Shown here: piece by piece, positions 36,431 to 49,989 of the stretch
How the letters are laid out: every line of letters starts with the position of its first letter
Position numbering within the stretch: position 1 is the first letter of the stretch
Notes under the pieces: generated by a model
What the model saw: the letters and a program-made list of their open reading frames with translations, nothing else
What the model was told of the DNA's origin: nothing
Databases searched by the model: none
Translations under genes and position numbers: made by a program
Source: Clusia tigrina
Lineage: Eukaryota; Arthropoda; Insecta; Diptera; Clusiidae
Assembly: GCA_920105625.2 (NCBI GenBank)
Contig: OV050031.1
Span: forward strand, 98,399,676 to 98,463,675
Direction: 5' to 3'
Length of the DNA: 64,000 nucleotides

Positions 36431-39400
36431 CAAGCGGCTCGAGTACTTTATTGTTACAAAATTTCAAGGTTTTATGACGCTCCAGTAAAAAGTTACAAGC
36501 ATTTGTATGTTGCAAACTTTGATAGGTGTAGGACGTACCGTATAGAAGTTAGGGCCATTTGAAGTTTTATCAGTGTTTGATTTGGGACTCAAGGTTAACA
36601 TAGCTTTGAGCGATAGCTTAAATTGACAAGAGGCTCGAGTACTTTATTGTTACAAAATTTCAAGGTTTTATGACGCTCCAGTAAAAAGTTACAAGCATTT
36701 GTATGTTGCAAACTTTGATAGGTGTAGGACGTACCGTATAGAAGTTAGCGCCATTTGAATTTTTATCAGTGTTTTATTTGGGAATCAAGGGTAGCATAGC
36801 TTTGAGCGATAGCTTAAATTGACAAGAGGCTCGAGTACTTTATTGTTACAAAATTTCGACGTTTTATGACGCTCCAGTAAAAAGTTACAAGCATTTGTAT
36901 GTTGCAAACTTTGATAGGTGTAGGACGTACCGTGTAGAAGTTAGGGCCATTTGAAGTTTTATCAGTGTTTGATTGGGGACTCAAGGGTAGCATAGCTTTG
37001 AGCGATAACTTAAATTGACAAGCGGCTCGAGTACTTTATTCTTACAAAATTTCAAGGTTTTATGACGCTCCAGTAAAAAGTTAGAAGCATTTATATGTTG
37101 CAAACTTTGATAGGTGTAGGACGTACCGTAAAGAAGTTAGGGCCATTTGTAGTTTTATCAGTGTTTTATTTGGCATTCAAGGGTAGCATAGCTTTGAGCA
37201 ATAGCTTAAATTGACAAGAGGCTCGAGTACTTTATTGTTACAAAATTTCAAGGTTTTATGACGCTCCAGTAAAAAGCTACAAGCATTTGTATGTTGCAAA
37301 CTTTGATAGGTGTAGGACGTACCGTGTAGAAGTTAGGGCCATTTGAAGTTTATCAGTGTTTGATTTGGGACTTAATGGTAGCATAGCTTTGACCGATAAC
37401 TTAAATTGACAAGCGGCTCGAGTACTTTATTGTTACAAAATTTCAAGGTTTTTGACGCTCCAGTAAAAAGTTAGAAGCATTTATATGTTGCAAACTTTGA
37501 TAGGTGTAGGACGTACCGTATAGAAGTTAGGGCCATTTGTAGTTTTATCAGTGTTTTATTTGGCATTGAAGGGTAGCATAGCTTTGAGCAATAGCTTAAA
37601 TTGACAAGAGGCTCGAGTACTTTATTGTTACAAAATTTCAAGTTTTTATGACGCTCCAGTAAAAAGTTACAAGCATTTATATGTTGCAAAATTTGATAGG
37701 TGTAGGACGTATCGTACAGAAGTTAGGGCCATTTGAAGTCTTATCAGTGTTTGATTTGGGATTCAAGGGTAGCATAGCTTTGAGCGATAGCTTAAGTTGA
37801 CAAGAGGCTCGAGTACTTTATTGTTACAAAATTTCAAGGTTTTATGACGCTCCAGTAAAAAGTTTCAAGCATTTGTATGTTGCAAACTTTGATAGGTGTA
37901 GGACGTACCGTATAGAAGTTAGGGTCATTTGAAGTTTTATCAGTGTTTGATTTGTGACTCAAGGGTAGCATAGCTTTGAGCGATAGCTTAAATTGACAAG
38001 CGGCTCGAGTACTTTATTGTTACAAAATTTCAATGTTTTATGACGCTCCAGTAAAAAGTTACAAGCATTTGTATGTTGCAAACTTTGATAGGTGTAGGAC
38101 GTACCGTATAGAAGTTAGGGCCATTTGAAGTTTTATCAGTGTTTGATTTGGGACTCAAGGGTAGCATAGCTTTGAGCGATAGATTAAATTGACAAGAGGC
38201 TCGAGTACTTTATTGTTACAAAATTTCAAGGTTTTATGACGCTCCAGTAAAAAGTTACAAGCATTTATATGTTGCAAACTTTGGTAGGTGTAGGACGTAC
38301 CGTATAGAAGTTAGGGCCATTTGAAGTTTTATCAGTGTTTTATTTGGGATTCAAGGGTAACATAGCTTTGAGCAATAGCTTAAATTGACAAGAGGCTCGA
38401 GTACTTTATTGTGACAAAATTTCAAGGTTTTATGACGCTCCAGTAAAAAGTTACAAGCATATGTATGTTGCAAACTTTGATAGGTGTAGGACGTACCGTA
38501 TAGAAGTTAGGCCCATTTGAAGTTTTATCAGTGTTTGATTTGGGACTTAAGGGTAGCATAGCTTTGAGCGATAGCTTAAATTGACAAGAGGCTCGAGTAC
38601 TTTATTGTTACAAAATTTCAAGGTTTTATGACGCTCCAGTAAAAAGTTACAAGCATTTGTATCTTGCAAACTTTGAGAGGTGTAGGACGTACCGTATAGA
38701 AGTTAGGGCCATTTGAAGTTTTATCAGTGTTTTATTTGGGATTCAAGGGTAGCATAGCTTTGAGCGATATCTTAAATTGACAAGAGGCTCGAGTACTTTA
38801 TTGTTACAAAATTTCGAAGTTTTATGACGCTCCAGTAAAAAGTTACAAGCATTTGTATGTTGCAAACTTTGATAGGTGTAGGACGTACCGTGTAGAAGTT
38901 AGGGCCATTTGAAGTTTTATCAGTGTTTGATTTGGGACTCAAGGGTAGCATAGCTTTGAGCGATAGCTTAAATTGACAAGCGGCTCGAGTACTTTATTGT
39001 TACAAAATTTCAATGTTTTATGACGCTCCAGTAAAAAGTTACAAGCATTTGTATGTTGCAAACTTTGATAGGTGTAGGACGTACCGTATAGAAGTTAGGG
39101 CCATTTGCAGTTTTATCAGTGTTTGATTTGGGACTCAAGGTTAACATAGCTTTGAGCGATAGCTTAAATTGACAAGAGGCTCGAGTACTTTATTGTTACA
39201 AAATTTCAAGGTTTTATGACGCTCCAGTAAAAAGTTACAAGCATTTGTATGTTGCAAACTTTGATAGGTGTAGGACGTACCGTATAGAAGTTAGCGCCAT
39301 TTGAATTTTTATCAGTGTTTTATTTGGGAATCAAGGGTAGCATAGCTTTGAGCGATAGCTTAAATTGACAAGAGGCTCGAGTACTTTATTGTTACAAAAT

Positions 39401-40429
39401 TTCGACGTTTTATGACGCTCCAGTAAAAAGTTACAAGCATTTGTATGTTGCAAACTTTGATAGGTGTAGGACGTACCGTGTAGAAGTTAGGGCCATTTGA
39501 AGTTTTATCAGTGTTTGATTGGGGACTCAAGGGTAGCATAGCTTTGAGCGATAACTTAAATTGACAAGCGGCTCGAGTACTTTATTGTTACAAAATTTCA
39601 AGGTTTTATGACGCTCCAGTAAAAAGTTAGAAGCATTTATATGTTGCAAACTTTGATAGGTGTAGGACGTACCGTATAGAAGTTAGGGCCATTTGTAGTT
39701 TTATCAGTGTTTTATTTGGCATTCAAGGGTAGCATAGCTTTGAGCAATAGCTTAAATTGACAAGAGGCTCGAGTACTTTATTGTTACAAAATTTCGAAGT
39801 TTTATGACGCTCCAGTAAAAAGTTACAAGCATTTGTATGTTGCAAACTTTGATAGGTGTAGGACGTACCGTATAGAAGTTAGGGCCATTTGAAGTTTTAT
39901 CAGTGTTTGATTTGGGACTCAAGGGTAACATAGCTTTGAGCGATAGCTTAAATTGACAAGAGGCTCGAGTACTTTATTGTTACAAAATTTCAAGGTTTTA
40001 TGACGCTCCAGTAAAAAGTTACAAGCATTTATATGTTGCAAACTTTGATAGGTGTAGGACGTACCGTATAGAAGTTAGCGCCATTTGAATTTTTATCAGT
40101 GTTTTATTTGGGATTCAAGGGTAGCATAGCTTTGAGCGATAGCTTAAATTGACAAGAGGCTCGAGTACTTTATTGTTACAAAATTTCGACGTTTTATGAC
40201 GCTCCAGTAAAAAGTTACAAGCATTTGTATGTTGCAAACTTTGATAGGTGTAGGACGTACCGTGTAGAAGTTAGGGCCATTTGAAGTTTTATCAGTGTTT
40301 GATTTGGGACTCAAGGGTAGCATAGCTTTGAGCGATAGCTTAAATTGACAAGCGGCTCGAGTACTTTATTGTGACAAAATTTCAAGGTTTTATGACGCTC
40401 CAGTAAAAAGTTACAAGCATATGTATGTT

Positions 40430-43310
40430 GCAAACTTTGATATGTGTAGGACGTACCGTATAGAAGTTAGGGCCATTTGAAGTTTTATCAGTGTTTTATT
40501 TGGGATTCAAGGGTAGCATAGCTTTGAGCGATAGCTTAAATTGACAAGAGGCTCGAGTACTTTATTGTTACAAAATTTCGACGTTTTATGACGCTCCAGT
40601 AAAAAGTTACAAGCATTTGTATGTTGCAAACTTTGATAGGTGTAGGACGTACCGTGTAGAAGTTAGGGCCATTTGAAGTTTTATCAGTGTTTGATTTGGG
40701 ACTGAAGGGTAGCATAGCTTTGAGCGATAGCTTAAATTGACAAGCGGCTCGAGTACTTTATTGTTACAAAATTTCAATGTTTTATGACGCTCCAGTAAAA
40801 AGTTACAAGCATTTGTATGTTGCAAACTATGATAGGTGTAGGACGTACCGTATAGAAGTTAGGGCCATTTGAAGTTTTATCAGTGTTTTGTTTGGGATTC
40901 AAGGGTAGCATAGCTTTGAGCGATAGCTTAAATTGACAAGAGGCTCGAGTACTTTATTGTTACAAAATTTCAAGGTTTTTTTACGCTCCAGTAAAAAGTT
41001 ACAAGCATTTGTATGTTGCAAACTTTGATAGGTGTAGGACGTACCGTATGAATTTAGGGCCATTTGAAGTTTTATCAGTGTTTGATTTGGAACTCAAGGG
41101 TAGCATAGCTTTGAGCGATAGCTTAAATTGACAAGCGGCTCGATTACTTTATTGTTACAAAATTTCAAGGTTTTATGACGCTCCAGTAAAAAGTTACAAG
41201 CATTTATATGTTGCAAACTTTGATAGGTGTAGGACGTACCGTATAGAAGTTAGGGCCATTTGAAGTTTATCAGTGTTTGATTTGGGACTTAATGGTAGCA
41301 TAGCTTTGACCGATAACTTAAATTGACAAGCGGCTCGAGTACTTTATTGTTACAAAATTTCAAGGTTTTATGACGCTCCAGTAAAAAGTTAGAAGCATTT
41401 ATATGTTGCAAACTTTGATAGGTGTAGGACGTACCGTATAGAAGTTAGGGCCATTTGTAGTTTTATCAGTGTTTTATTTGGCATTCAAGGGTAGCATAGC
41501 TTTGAGCAATAGCTTAAATTGACAAGAGGCTCGAGTACTTTATTGTTACAAAATTTCAAGTTTTTATGACGCTCCAGTAAAAAGTTACAAGCATTTATAT
41601 GTTGCAAAATTTGATAGGTGTAGGACGTATCGTACAGAAGTTAGGGCCATTTGAAGTCTTATCAGTGTTTGATTTGGGATTCAAGGGTAGCATAGCTTTG
41701 AGCGATAGCTTAAGTTGACAAGAGGCTCGAGTACTTTATTGTTACAAAATTTCAAGGTTTTATGACGCTCCAGTAAAAAGTTACAAGCATTTGTATTTTG
41801 CAAACTTTGATAGGTGTAGGACGTACCGTATAGAAGTTAGGGTCATTTGAAGTTTTATCAGTGTTTGATTTGTGACTCAAGGGTAGCATAGCTTTGAGCG
41901 ATAGCTTAAATTGACAAGCGGCTCGAGTACTTTATTGTTACAAAATTTCAATGTTTTATGACGCTCCAGTAAAAAGTTACAAGCATTTGTATGTTGCAAA
42001 CTTTGATAGGTGTAGGACGTACCGTATAGAAGTTAGGGCCATTTGAAGTTTTATCAGTGTTTGATTTGGGACTCAAGGGTAGCATAGCTTTGAGCGATAG
42101 CTTAAATTGACAAGAGGCTCGAGTACTTTATTGTTACAAAATTTCAAGGTTTTATGACGCTCCAGTAAAAAGTTACAAGCATTTATATGTTGCAAACTTT
42201 GGTAGGTGTAGGACGTACCGTATAGAAGTTAGGGCCATTTGAAGTTTTATCAGTGTTTTATTTGGGATTCAAGGGTAACATAGCTTTGAGCAATAGCTTA
42301 AATTGACAAGAGGCTCGAGTACTTTATTGTGACAAAATTTCAAGGTTTTATGACGCTCCAGTAAAAAGTTACAAGCATATGTATGTTGCAAACTTTGATA
42401 GGTCTAGGACGTACCGTATAGAAGTTAGGCCCATTTGAAGTTTTATCAGTGTTTGATTTGGGACTTAAGGGTAGCATAGCTTTGAGCGATAGCTTAAATT
42501 GACAAGAGGCTCGAGTACTTTATTGTTACAAAATTTCAAGGTTTTATGACGCTCCAGTAAAAAGTAACAAGCATTTGTATGTTGCAAACTTTGAGAGGTG
42601 TAGGACGTACCGTATAGAAGTTAGGGCCATTTGAAGTTTTATCAGTGTTTTATTTGGGATTCAAGGGTAGCATAGCTTTGAGCGATAGCTTAAATTGACA
42701 AGAGGCTCGAGTACTTTATTGTTACAAAATTTCGAAGTTTTATGACGCTCCAGTAAAAAGTTACAAGCATTTGTATGTTGCAAACTTTGATAGGTGTAGG
42801 ACGTACCGTGTAGAAGTTAGGGCCATTTGAAGTTTTATCAGTGTTTGGTTTGGGACTCAAGGGTAGCATAGCTTTGAGCGATAGCTTAAATTGACAAGCG
42901 GCTCGAGTACTTTATTGTTACAAAATTTCAATGTTTTATGACGCTCCAGTAAAAAGTTACAAGCATTTGTATGTTGCAAACTTTGATAGGTGTAGGACGT
43001 ACCGTATAGAAGTTAGGGCCATTTGAAGTTTTATCAGTGTTTGATTTGGGACTCAAGGGTAACATAGCTTTGAGCGATAGCTTAAATTGACAAGAGGCTC
43101 GAGCACTTTATTGTTACAAAATTTCAAGGTTTTATGACGCTCCAGTAAAAAGTTACAAGCATTTGTATGTTGCAAACTTTGATAGGTGTAGGACGTACCG
43201 TATAGAAGTTAGCGCCATTTGAATTTTTATCAGTGTTTTATTTGGGATTCAAGGGTAGCATAGCTTTGAGCGATAGCTTAAATTGACAAGAGGCTCGAGT
43301 ACTTTATTGT
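40430..43310. repeat. About 4.3 kb higher-order unit, first copy of shared part
   Basis: This block matches about 44,728-47,560 at an offset of 4,297-4,298 bp. Shared private variants are TTGATATGTGTAGG (near 40,438 and 44,736), TTGTATTTTGC (41,791 and 46,089) and AAAAGTAACAAGC (42,560 and 46,857). To its left the copies differ (CATATGTATG against CATTTGTATG). The two copies are separated by the duplicated five-monomer block at 43,483. Confidence 0.85.
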
Positions 43311-43482
43311 TACAAAATTTCAAGGTTTTATGACGCTCCAGTAAAAAGTTACAAGCATTTGTATGTTGCAAACTTTGATAGGTGTAGGACGTACCGTATA
43401 GAATTTAGGGCCATTTGAAGTTTTATCAGTGTTTGATTTGGGACTCAAGGGTAGCATAGCTTTGAGCGATAGCTTAAATTGA

Positions 43483-45429
43483 CAAGAGGCTCGAGTGCTT
43501 TATTGTTACAAAATTTCAAGGTTTTCTGACGCTCCAGTAAAAAGTTACAAGCATTTGTATGTTGCAAACTTTGATAGGTGTAGGATGTACCGTATAGAAG
43601 TTAGGGCCATTTGAAGTTTTATCAGTGTTTGATTCGGGACTTAAGGGTAGCATAGCTTTGAACGATAGCTTAAATTGGCAAGCGGCTCGAGTACTTTATT
43701 GTTACAAAATTTCAAGGTTTTATGACGCTCCAGTAAAAAGTTACAAGCATTTGTATGTTGCAAACTTTGATATGTGTAGGACGTACCGTATAGAAGTTAG
43801 GGCCATTTGAAGTTTTATCAGTGTTTTATTTGGGATTCAAGGGTAGCATAGCTTTGAGCGATAGCTTAAATTGACAAGAGGCTCGAGTACTTTATTGTTA
43901 CAAAATTTCGACGTTTTATGACGCTCCAGTAAAAAGTTACAAGCATTTGTATGTTGCAAACTTTGATAGGTGTAGGACGTACCGTGTAGAAGTTAGGGCC
44001 ATTTGAAGTTTTATCAGTGTTTGATTTGGGACTGAAGGGTAGCATAGCTTTGAGCGATAGCTTAAATTGACAAGCGGCTCGAGTACTTTATTGTTACAAA
44101 ATTTCAATGTTTTATGACGCTCCAGTAAAAAGTTACAAGCATTTGTATGTTGCAAACTTTGATAGGTGTAGGACGTACCGTATAGAAGTTAGGGCCATTT
44201 GAAGTTTTATCAGTGTTTTGTTTGGGATTCAAGGGTAGCATAGCTTTGAGCGATAGCTTAAATTGACAAGAGGCTCGAGTACTTTATTGTTACAAAATTT
44301 CAAGGTTTTATTACGCTCCAGTAAAAAGTTACAAGCATTTGTATGTTGCAAACTTTGATAGGTGTAGGACGTACCGTATGAATTTAGGGCCATTTGAAGT
44401 TTTATCAGTGTTTGATTTGGAACTCAAGGGTAGCATAGCTTTGAGCGATAGCTTAAATTGACAAGAGGCTCGAGTGCTTTATTGTTACAAAATTTCAAGG
44501 TTTTCTGACGCTCCAGTAAAAAGTTACAAGCATTTGTATGTTGCAAACTTTGATAGGTGTAGGATAAGTTAGGGCCATTTGAAGTTTTATCAGTGTTTGA
44601 TTCGGGACTTAAGGGTAGCATAGCTTTGAGCGATAGCTTAAATTGGCAAGCGGCTCGAGTACTTTATTGTTACAAAATTTCAAGGTTTTATGACGCTCCA
44701 GTAAAAAGTTACAAGCATTTGTATGTTGCAAACTTTGATATGTGTAGGACGTACCGTATAGAAGTTAGGGCCATTTGAAGTTTTATCAGTGTTTTATTTG
44801 GGATTCAAGGGTAGCATAGCTTTGAGCGATAGCTTAAATTGACAAGAGGCTCGAGTACTTTATTGTTACAAAATTTCGACGTTTTATGACGCTCCAGTAA
44901 AAAGTTACAAGCATTTGTATGTTGCAAACTTTGATAGGTGTATGACGTACCGTGTAGAAATTAGGGCCATTTGAAGTTTTATCAGTGTTTGATTTGGGAC
45001 TGAAGGGTAGCATAGCTTTGAGCGATAGCTTAAATTGACAAGCGGCTCGAGTACTTTATTGTTACAAAATTTCAATGTTTTATGACGCTCCAGTAAAAAG
45101 TTACAAGCATTTGTATGTTGCAAACTTTGATAGGTGTAGGACGTACCGTATAGAAGTTAGGGCCATTTAAAGTTTTATCAGTGTTTTGTTTGGGATTCAA
45201 GGGTAGCATAGCTTTGAGCGATAGCTTAAATTGACAAGAGGCTCGAGTACTTTATTGTTACAAATTTCAAGGTTTTATTACGCTCCAGTAAAAAGTTACA
45301 AGCATTTGTATGTTGCAAACTTTGATAGGTGTAGGACGTACCGTATGAATTTAGGGCCATTTGAAGTTTTATCAGTGTTTGATTTGGAACTCAAGGGTAG
45401 CATAGCTTTGAGCGATAGCTTAAATTGAC
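43483..45429. repeat. Five-monomer tandem duplication, 979 bp
   Basis: The copies are about 43,483-44,461 and 44,462-45,429. Both open with a monomer carrying GAGTGCTTT, GGTTTTCTGACGC and GTAGGAT, followed by a TTGGCAAGCGG monomer, a TTTCGACG monomer and a GTTTTGTTTGGG monomer. The second copy has lost 11 bp at about 44,565 (GTAGGATAAGTT), making its first monomer 185 bp, and the offset after that is 968 bp. Confidence 0.85.
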
Positions 45430-47560
45430 AAGCGGCTCGAGTACTTTATTGTTACAAAATTTCAAGGTTTTATGACGCTCCAGTAAAAAGTTACAAGCAT
45501 TTATATGTTGCAAACTTTGATAGGTGTAGGACGTACCGTATATAAGTTAGGGCCATTTGAAGTTTATCAGTGTTTGATTTGGGACTTAATGGTAGCATAG
45601 CTTTGACCGATAACTTAAATTGACAAGCGGCTCGAGTACTTTATTGTTACAAAATTTCAAGGTTTTATGACGCTCCAGTAAAAAGTTAGAAGCATTTATA
45701 TGTTGCAAACTTTGATAGGTGTAGGACGTACCGTATAGAAGTTAGGGCCATTTGTAGTTTTATCAGTGTTTTATTTGGCATTCAAGGGTAGCATAGCTTT
45801 GAGCAATAGCTTAAATTGACAAGAGGCTCGAGTACTTTATTGTTACAAAATTTCAAGTTTTTATGACGCTCCAGTAAAAAGTTACAAGCATTTATATGTT
45901 GCAAAATTTGATAGGTGTAGGACGTATCGTACAGAAGTTAGGGCCATTTGAAGTCTTATCAGTGTTTGATTTGGGATTCAAGGGTAGCATAGCTTTGAGC
46001 GATAGCTTAAGTTGACAAGAGGCTCGAGTACTTTATTGTTACAAAATTTCAAGGTTTTATGACGCTCCAGTAAAAAGTTACAAGCATTTGTATTTTGCAA
46101 ACTTTGATAGGTGTAGGACGTACCGTATAGAAGTTAGGGTCATTTGAAGTTTTATCAGTGTTTGATTTGTGACTCAAGGGTAGCATAGCTTTGAGCGATA
46201 GCTTAAATTGACAAGCGGCTCGAGTACTTTATTGTTACAAAATTTCAATGTTTTATGACGCTCCAGTAAAAAGTTACAAGCATTTGTATGTTGCAAACTT
46301 TGATAGGTGTAGGACGTACCGTATAGAAGTTAGGGCCATTTGAAGTTTTATCAGTGTTTGATTTGGGACTCAAGGGTAGCATAGCTTTGAGCGATAGCTT
46401 AAATTGACAAGAGGCTCGAGTACTTTATTGTTACAAAATTTCAAGGTTTTATGACGCTCCAGTAAAAAGTTACAAGCATTTATATGTTGCAAACTTTGGT
46501 AGGTGTAGGACGTACCGTATAGAAGTTAGGGCCATTTGAAGTTTTATCAGTGTTTTATTTGGGATTCAAGGGTAACATAGCTTTGAGCAATAGCTTAAAT
46601 TGACAAGAGGCTCGAGTACTTTATTGTGACAAAATTTCAAGGTTTTATGACGCTCCAGTAAAAAGTTACAAGCATATGTATGTTGCAAACTTTGATAGGT
46701 GTAGGACGTACCGTATAGAAGTTAGGCCCATTTGAAGTTTTATCAGTGTTTGATTTGGGACTTAAGGGTAGCATAGCTTTGAGCGATAGCTTAAATTGAC
46801 AAGAGGCTCGAGTACTTTATTGTTACAAAATTTCAAGGTTTTATGACGCTCCAGTAAAAAGTAACAAGCATTTGTATGTTGCAAACTTTGAGAGGTGTAG
46901 GACGTACCGTATAGAAGTTAGGGCCATTTGAAGTTTTATCAGTGTTTTATTTGGGATTCAAGGGTAGCATAGCTTTGAGCGATAGTTTAAATTGACAAGA
47001 GGCTCGAGTACTTTATTGTTACAAAATTTCGAAGTTTTATGACGTAGGACGTACCGTGTAGAAGTTAGGGCCATTTGAAGTTTTATCAGTGTTTGATTTG
47101 GGACTCAAGGGTAGCATAGCTTTGAGCGATAGCTTAAATTGACAAGCGGCTCGAGTAGTTTATTGTTACAAAATTTCAATGTTTTATGACGCTCCAGTAA
47201 AAAGTTACAAGCATTTGTATGTTGCAAACTTTGATAGGTGTAGGACGTACCGTATAGAAGTTAGGGCCATTTGAAGTTTTATCAATGTTTGATTTGGGAC
47301 TCAAGGGTAACATAGCTTTGAGCGATAGCTTAAATTGACAAGAGGCTCGAGCACTTTATTGTTACAAAATTTCAAGGTTTTATGACGCTCCAGTAAAAAG
47401 TTACAAGCATTTGTATGTTGCAAACTTTGATAGGTGTAGGACGTACCGTATAGAAGTTAGCGCCATTTGAATTTTTATCAGTGTTTTATTTGGGATTCAA
47501 GGGTAGCATAGCTTTGAGCGATAGCTTAAATTGACAAGAGGCTCGAGTACTTTATTGTTA
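44728..47560. repeat. About 4.3 kb higher-order unit, second copy of shared part
   Basis: Second copy of 40,430-43,310. It differs by a 49-bp deletion at about 47,044 (the offset drops from 4,297 to 4,248 bp, as shown by GAGCACTTTATT at 43,101 and 47,349) and by single-base changes such as TACAAATTTC near 45,261 and GATAGTTTAAA near 46,982. It ends where TTTCGACG replaces TTTCAAGG. Confidence 0.85.
46996..47142. repeat. Monomer with 49-bp internal deletion (147 bp)
   Basis: The monomer runs from 46,996 to 47,142. TTTTATGACG is joined directly to TAGGACGTACC, removing the segment that normally holds CCAGTAAAAAG to GATAGGTG. The homologous monomer 4,297 bp upstream is intact, so the loss is private to this copy. 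Little or no homology is visible at the joint. Confidence 0.9.
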
Positions 47561-49989
47561 CAAAATTTCGACGTTTTATGACGCTCCAGTAAAAAGTTAC
47601 AAGCATTTGTATGTTGCAAACTTTGATAGGTGTAGGACGTACCGTGTAGAAGTTAGGGCCATTTGAAGTTTTATCAGTGTTTGATTTGAGAATCAAGGGT
47701 AGCATAGCTTTGAGCGATAGCTTAAATTGACAAGCGGCTGGAGTACTTTATTGTGACAAAATTTCAAGGTTTTATGACGCTCCAGTAAAAAGTTACAAGC
47801 ATATGTATGTTGCGAACTTTGATAGGTGTAGGACGTACCGTATAGAAGTTAGGGCCATTTGAAGTTTTATCAGTGTTTTATTTGGGATTCAAGGGTAGCA
47901 TAGCTTTGAGCGATAGCTTAAATTGACAAGAGGCTCGAGTACTTTATTGTTACAAAATTTCGACGTTTTATGACGCTCCAGTAAAAAGTTACAAGCATTT
48001 GTATGTTGCAAACTTTGATAGGTGTAGGACGTACCGTGTAGAAGTTAGGGCCATTTGAAGTTTTATCAGTGTTTGATTTGGGACTCAAGGGTAGCATAGC
48101 TTTGAGCGATAGCTTAAATTGACAAGCGGCTCGAGTACTTTATTGTTACAAAATTTCAATGTTTTATGACGCTCCAGTAAAAAGTTACAAGCATTTGTAT
48201 GTTGCAAACTTTGATAGGTGTAGGACGTACCGTATAGAAGTTAGGGCCATTTGAAGTTTTATCAGTGTTTGATTTGGGACTCAAGGGTAGCATAGCTTTG
48301 AGCGATAGCTTAAATTGACAAGAGGCTCGAGTACTTTATTGTTACAAAATTTCAAGGTTTTATGACGCTCCAGTAAAAAGTTACAAACATTTGTATGTTG
48401 CAAACTTTTTTAGGTGTAGGACGTACCGTATAGAAGTTAGGGCCATTTGAAGTTTTATCAGTGTTTGATTTGGGACTTAAGGGTAGCATAGCTTTGAGCG
48501 ATAGCTTAAATTGACAAGAGGCTCGAGTACTTTATTGTTACAAAATTTCAAGGTTTTATGACGGTCCAGTAAAAAGTTACAAGCATTTGTGTGTTGCAAA
48601 CTTTGATAGGTGTAGGACGTACCGTATAGAATTTAGGGCCATTTGAAGTTTTATCAGTGTTTGATTTGGGACTCAAGGGTAGCATAGCTTTGAGCGATAG
48701 CTTAAATTGGCAAGAGGCTCGAGTACTTTATTGTTACAAAATTTCAAGGTTTTATGACGCTCCAGTAAAAAGTTACAAGCATTTATATGTTGCAAACTTT
48801 GATAGGTGTATGACGTACCGTATAGAAGTTAGGGCCATTTGAAGTTTTATCAGTGTTTGATTTGGGACTCAAGGGTAGCATAGCTTTGAGCGATAGCTTA
48901 AATTGACAAGAGGCTCGAGTGCTTTATTGTTACAAAATTTCAAGGTTTTCTGACGCTCCAGTAAAAAGTTACAAGCATTTGTATGTTGCAAACTTTGATA
49001 GGTGTAGGATGTACCGTATAGAAGTTAGGGCCATTTGAAGTTTTGTCAGTGTTTGATTCGGGACTTAAGGGTAGCATAGCTTTGAGCGATAGCTTAAATT
49101 GGCAAGCGGCTCGAGTACTTTATTGTTACAAAATTTCAAGGTTTTATGACACTCCAGTAAAAAGTTACAAGCATTTGTATGTTGCAAACTTTGATAGGTG
49201 GAGGACGTACCGTATAGAATTTAGGGCCATTTGAAGTTTTATCAGTGTATGATTTGGGACTTAAGGGTAGCATAGCCTTGAGCGATAGCTTAAATTGACA
49301 AGCGGCTCGAGTACTTTATTGTTAGAAAATTTCAAGGTTTTATGACGCTCCAGTAAAAAGTTACAAGCATTTGTATGTTGCAAACTTTGATAGGTGTAGG
49401 ACGTACCGTATAGAATTTAGGGCCATTTGTAGTTTTATCAGTGTTTGATTTGGGACTTAAGGGTAGCATAGCTTTGAGCGATAGCTTAAATTGACAAGAG
49501 GCTCGAGTACTTTATTGTTACAAAATTTCAAGGTTTTATGACGCTCCAGTAAAAAGTTACAAGCATTTGTATGTTGCAAACTTTGATAGGTGTAGGACGT
49601 ACCGTATAGAATTTAGGGCCATTTGAAGTTTTATCAGTGTTTGATTTGGGACTCAAGGGTAGCATAGCTTTGAGCGATAGCTTAAATTGACAAGAGGCTT
49701 GAGTACTTTATTGTTACAAAATTTCAAGGTTTTATGACGCTCCAGTAAAAAGTTACAAGCATTTATATGTTGCAAACTTTGATAGGTGTAGGACGTACCG
49801 TATATAAGTTAGGGCCATTTGAAGTTTTATCAGTGGTTTATTTGGGATTCAAGGGTAGCATAGCTTTGAGCAATAGCTTAAATTGACAAGAGGCTCGAGT
49901 ACTTTATTGTTACAAAATTTCAAGGTTTTATGACGCTCCAGTAAAAAATTACAAGTATTTGTATGTTGCAAACTTTGATAGGTGTAGGA

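Larger units (their letters stand above)
36431..48300. repeat. Domain 4: higher-order repeats of 3.9-4.3 kb
   Basis: This domain is built from the same monomer types as domain 3 but in shorter periods. The GAAGTCTTATC monomer falls near 37,737, 41,655 and 45,953, steps of about 3,918 and 4,297 bp (20 and 22 monomers less small deletions). The T-deleted GAAGTTTATC type falls near 37,350, 41,267 and 45,563 with the same steps. The right edge, near 48.3 kb, is where TTAGAAAATT, GATTCGGGAC and TTGGCAAG monomers become frequent. Confidence 0.75.
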
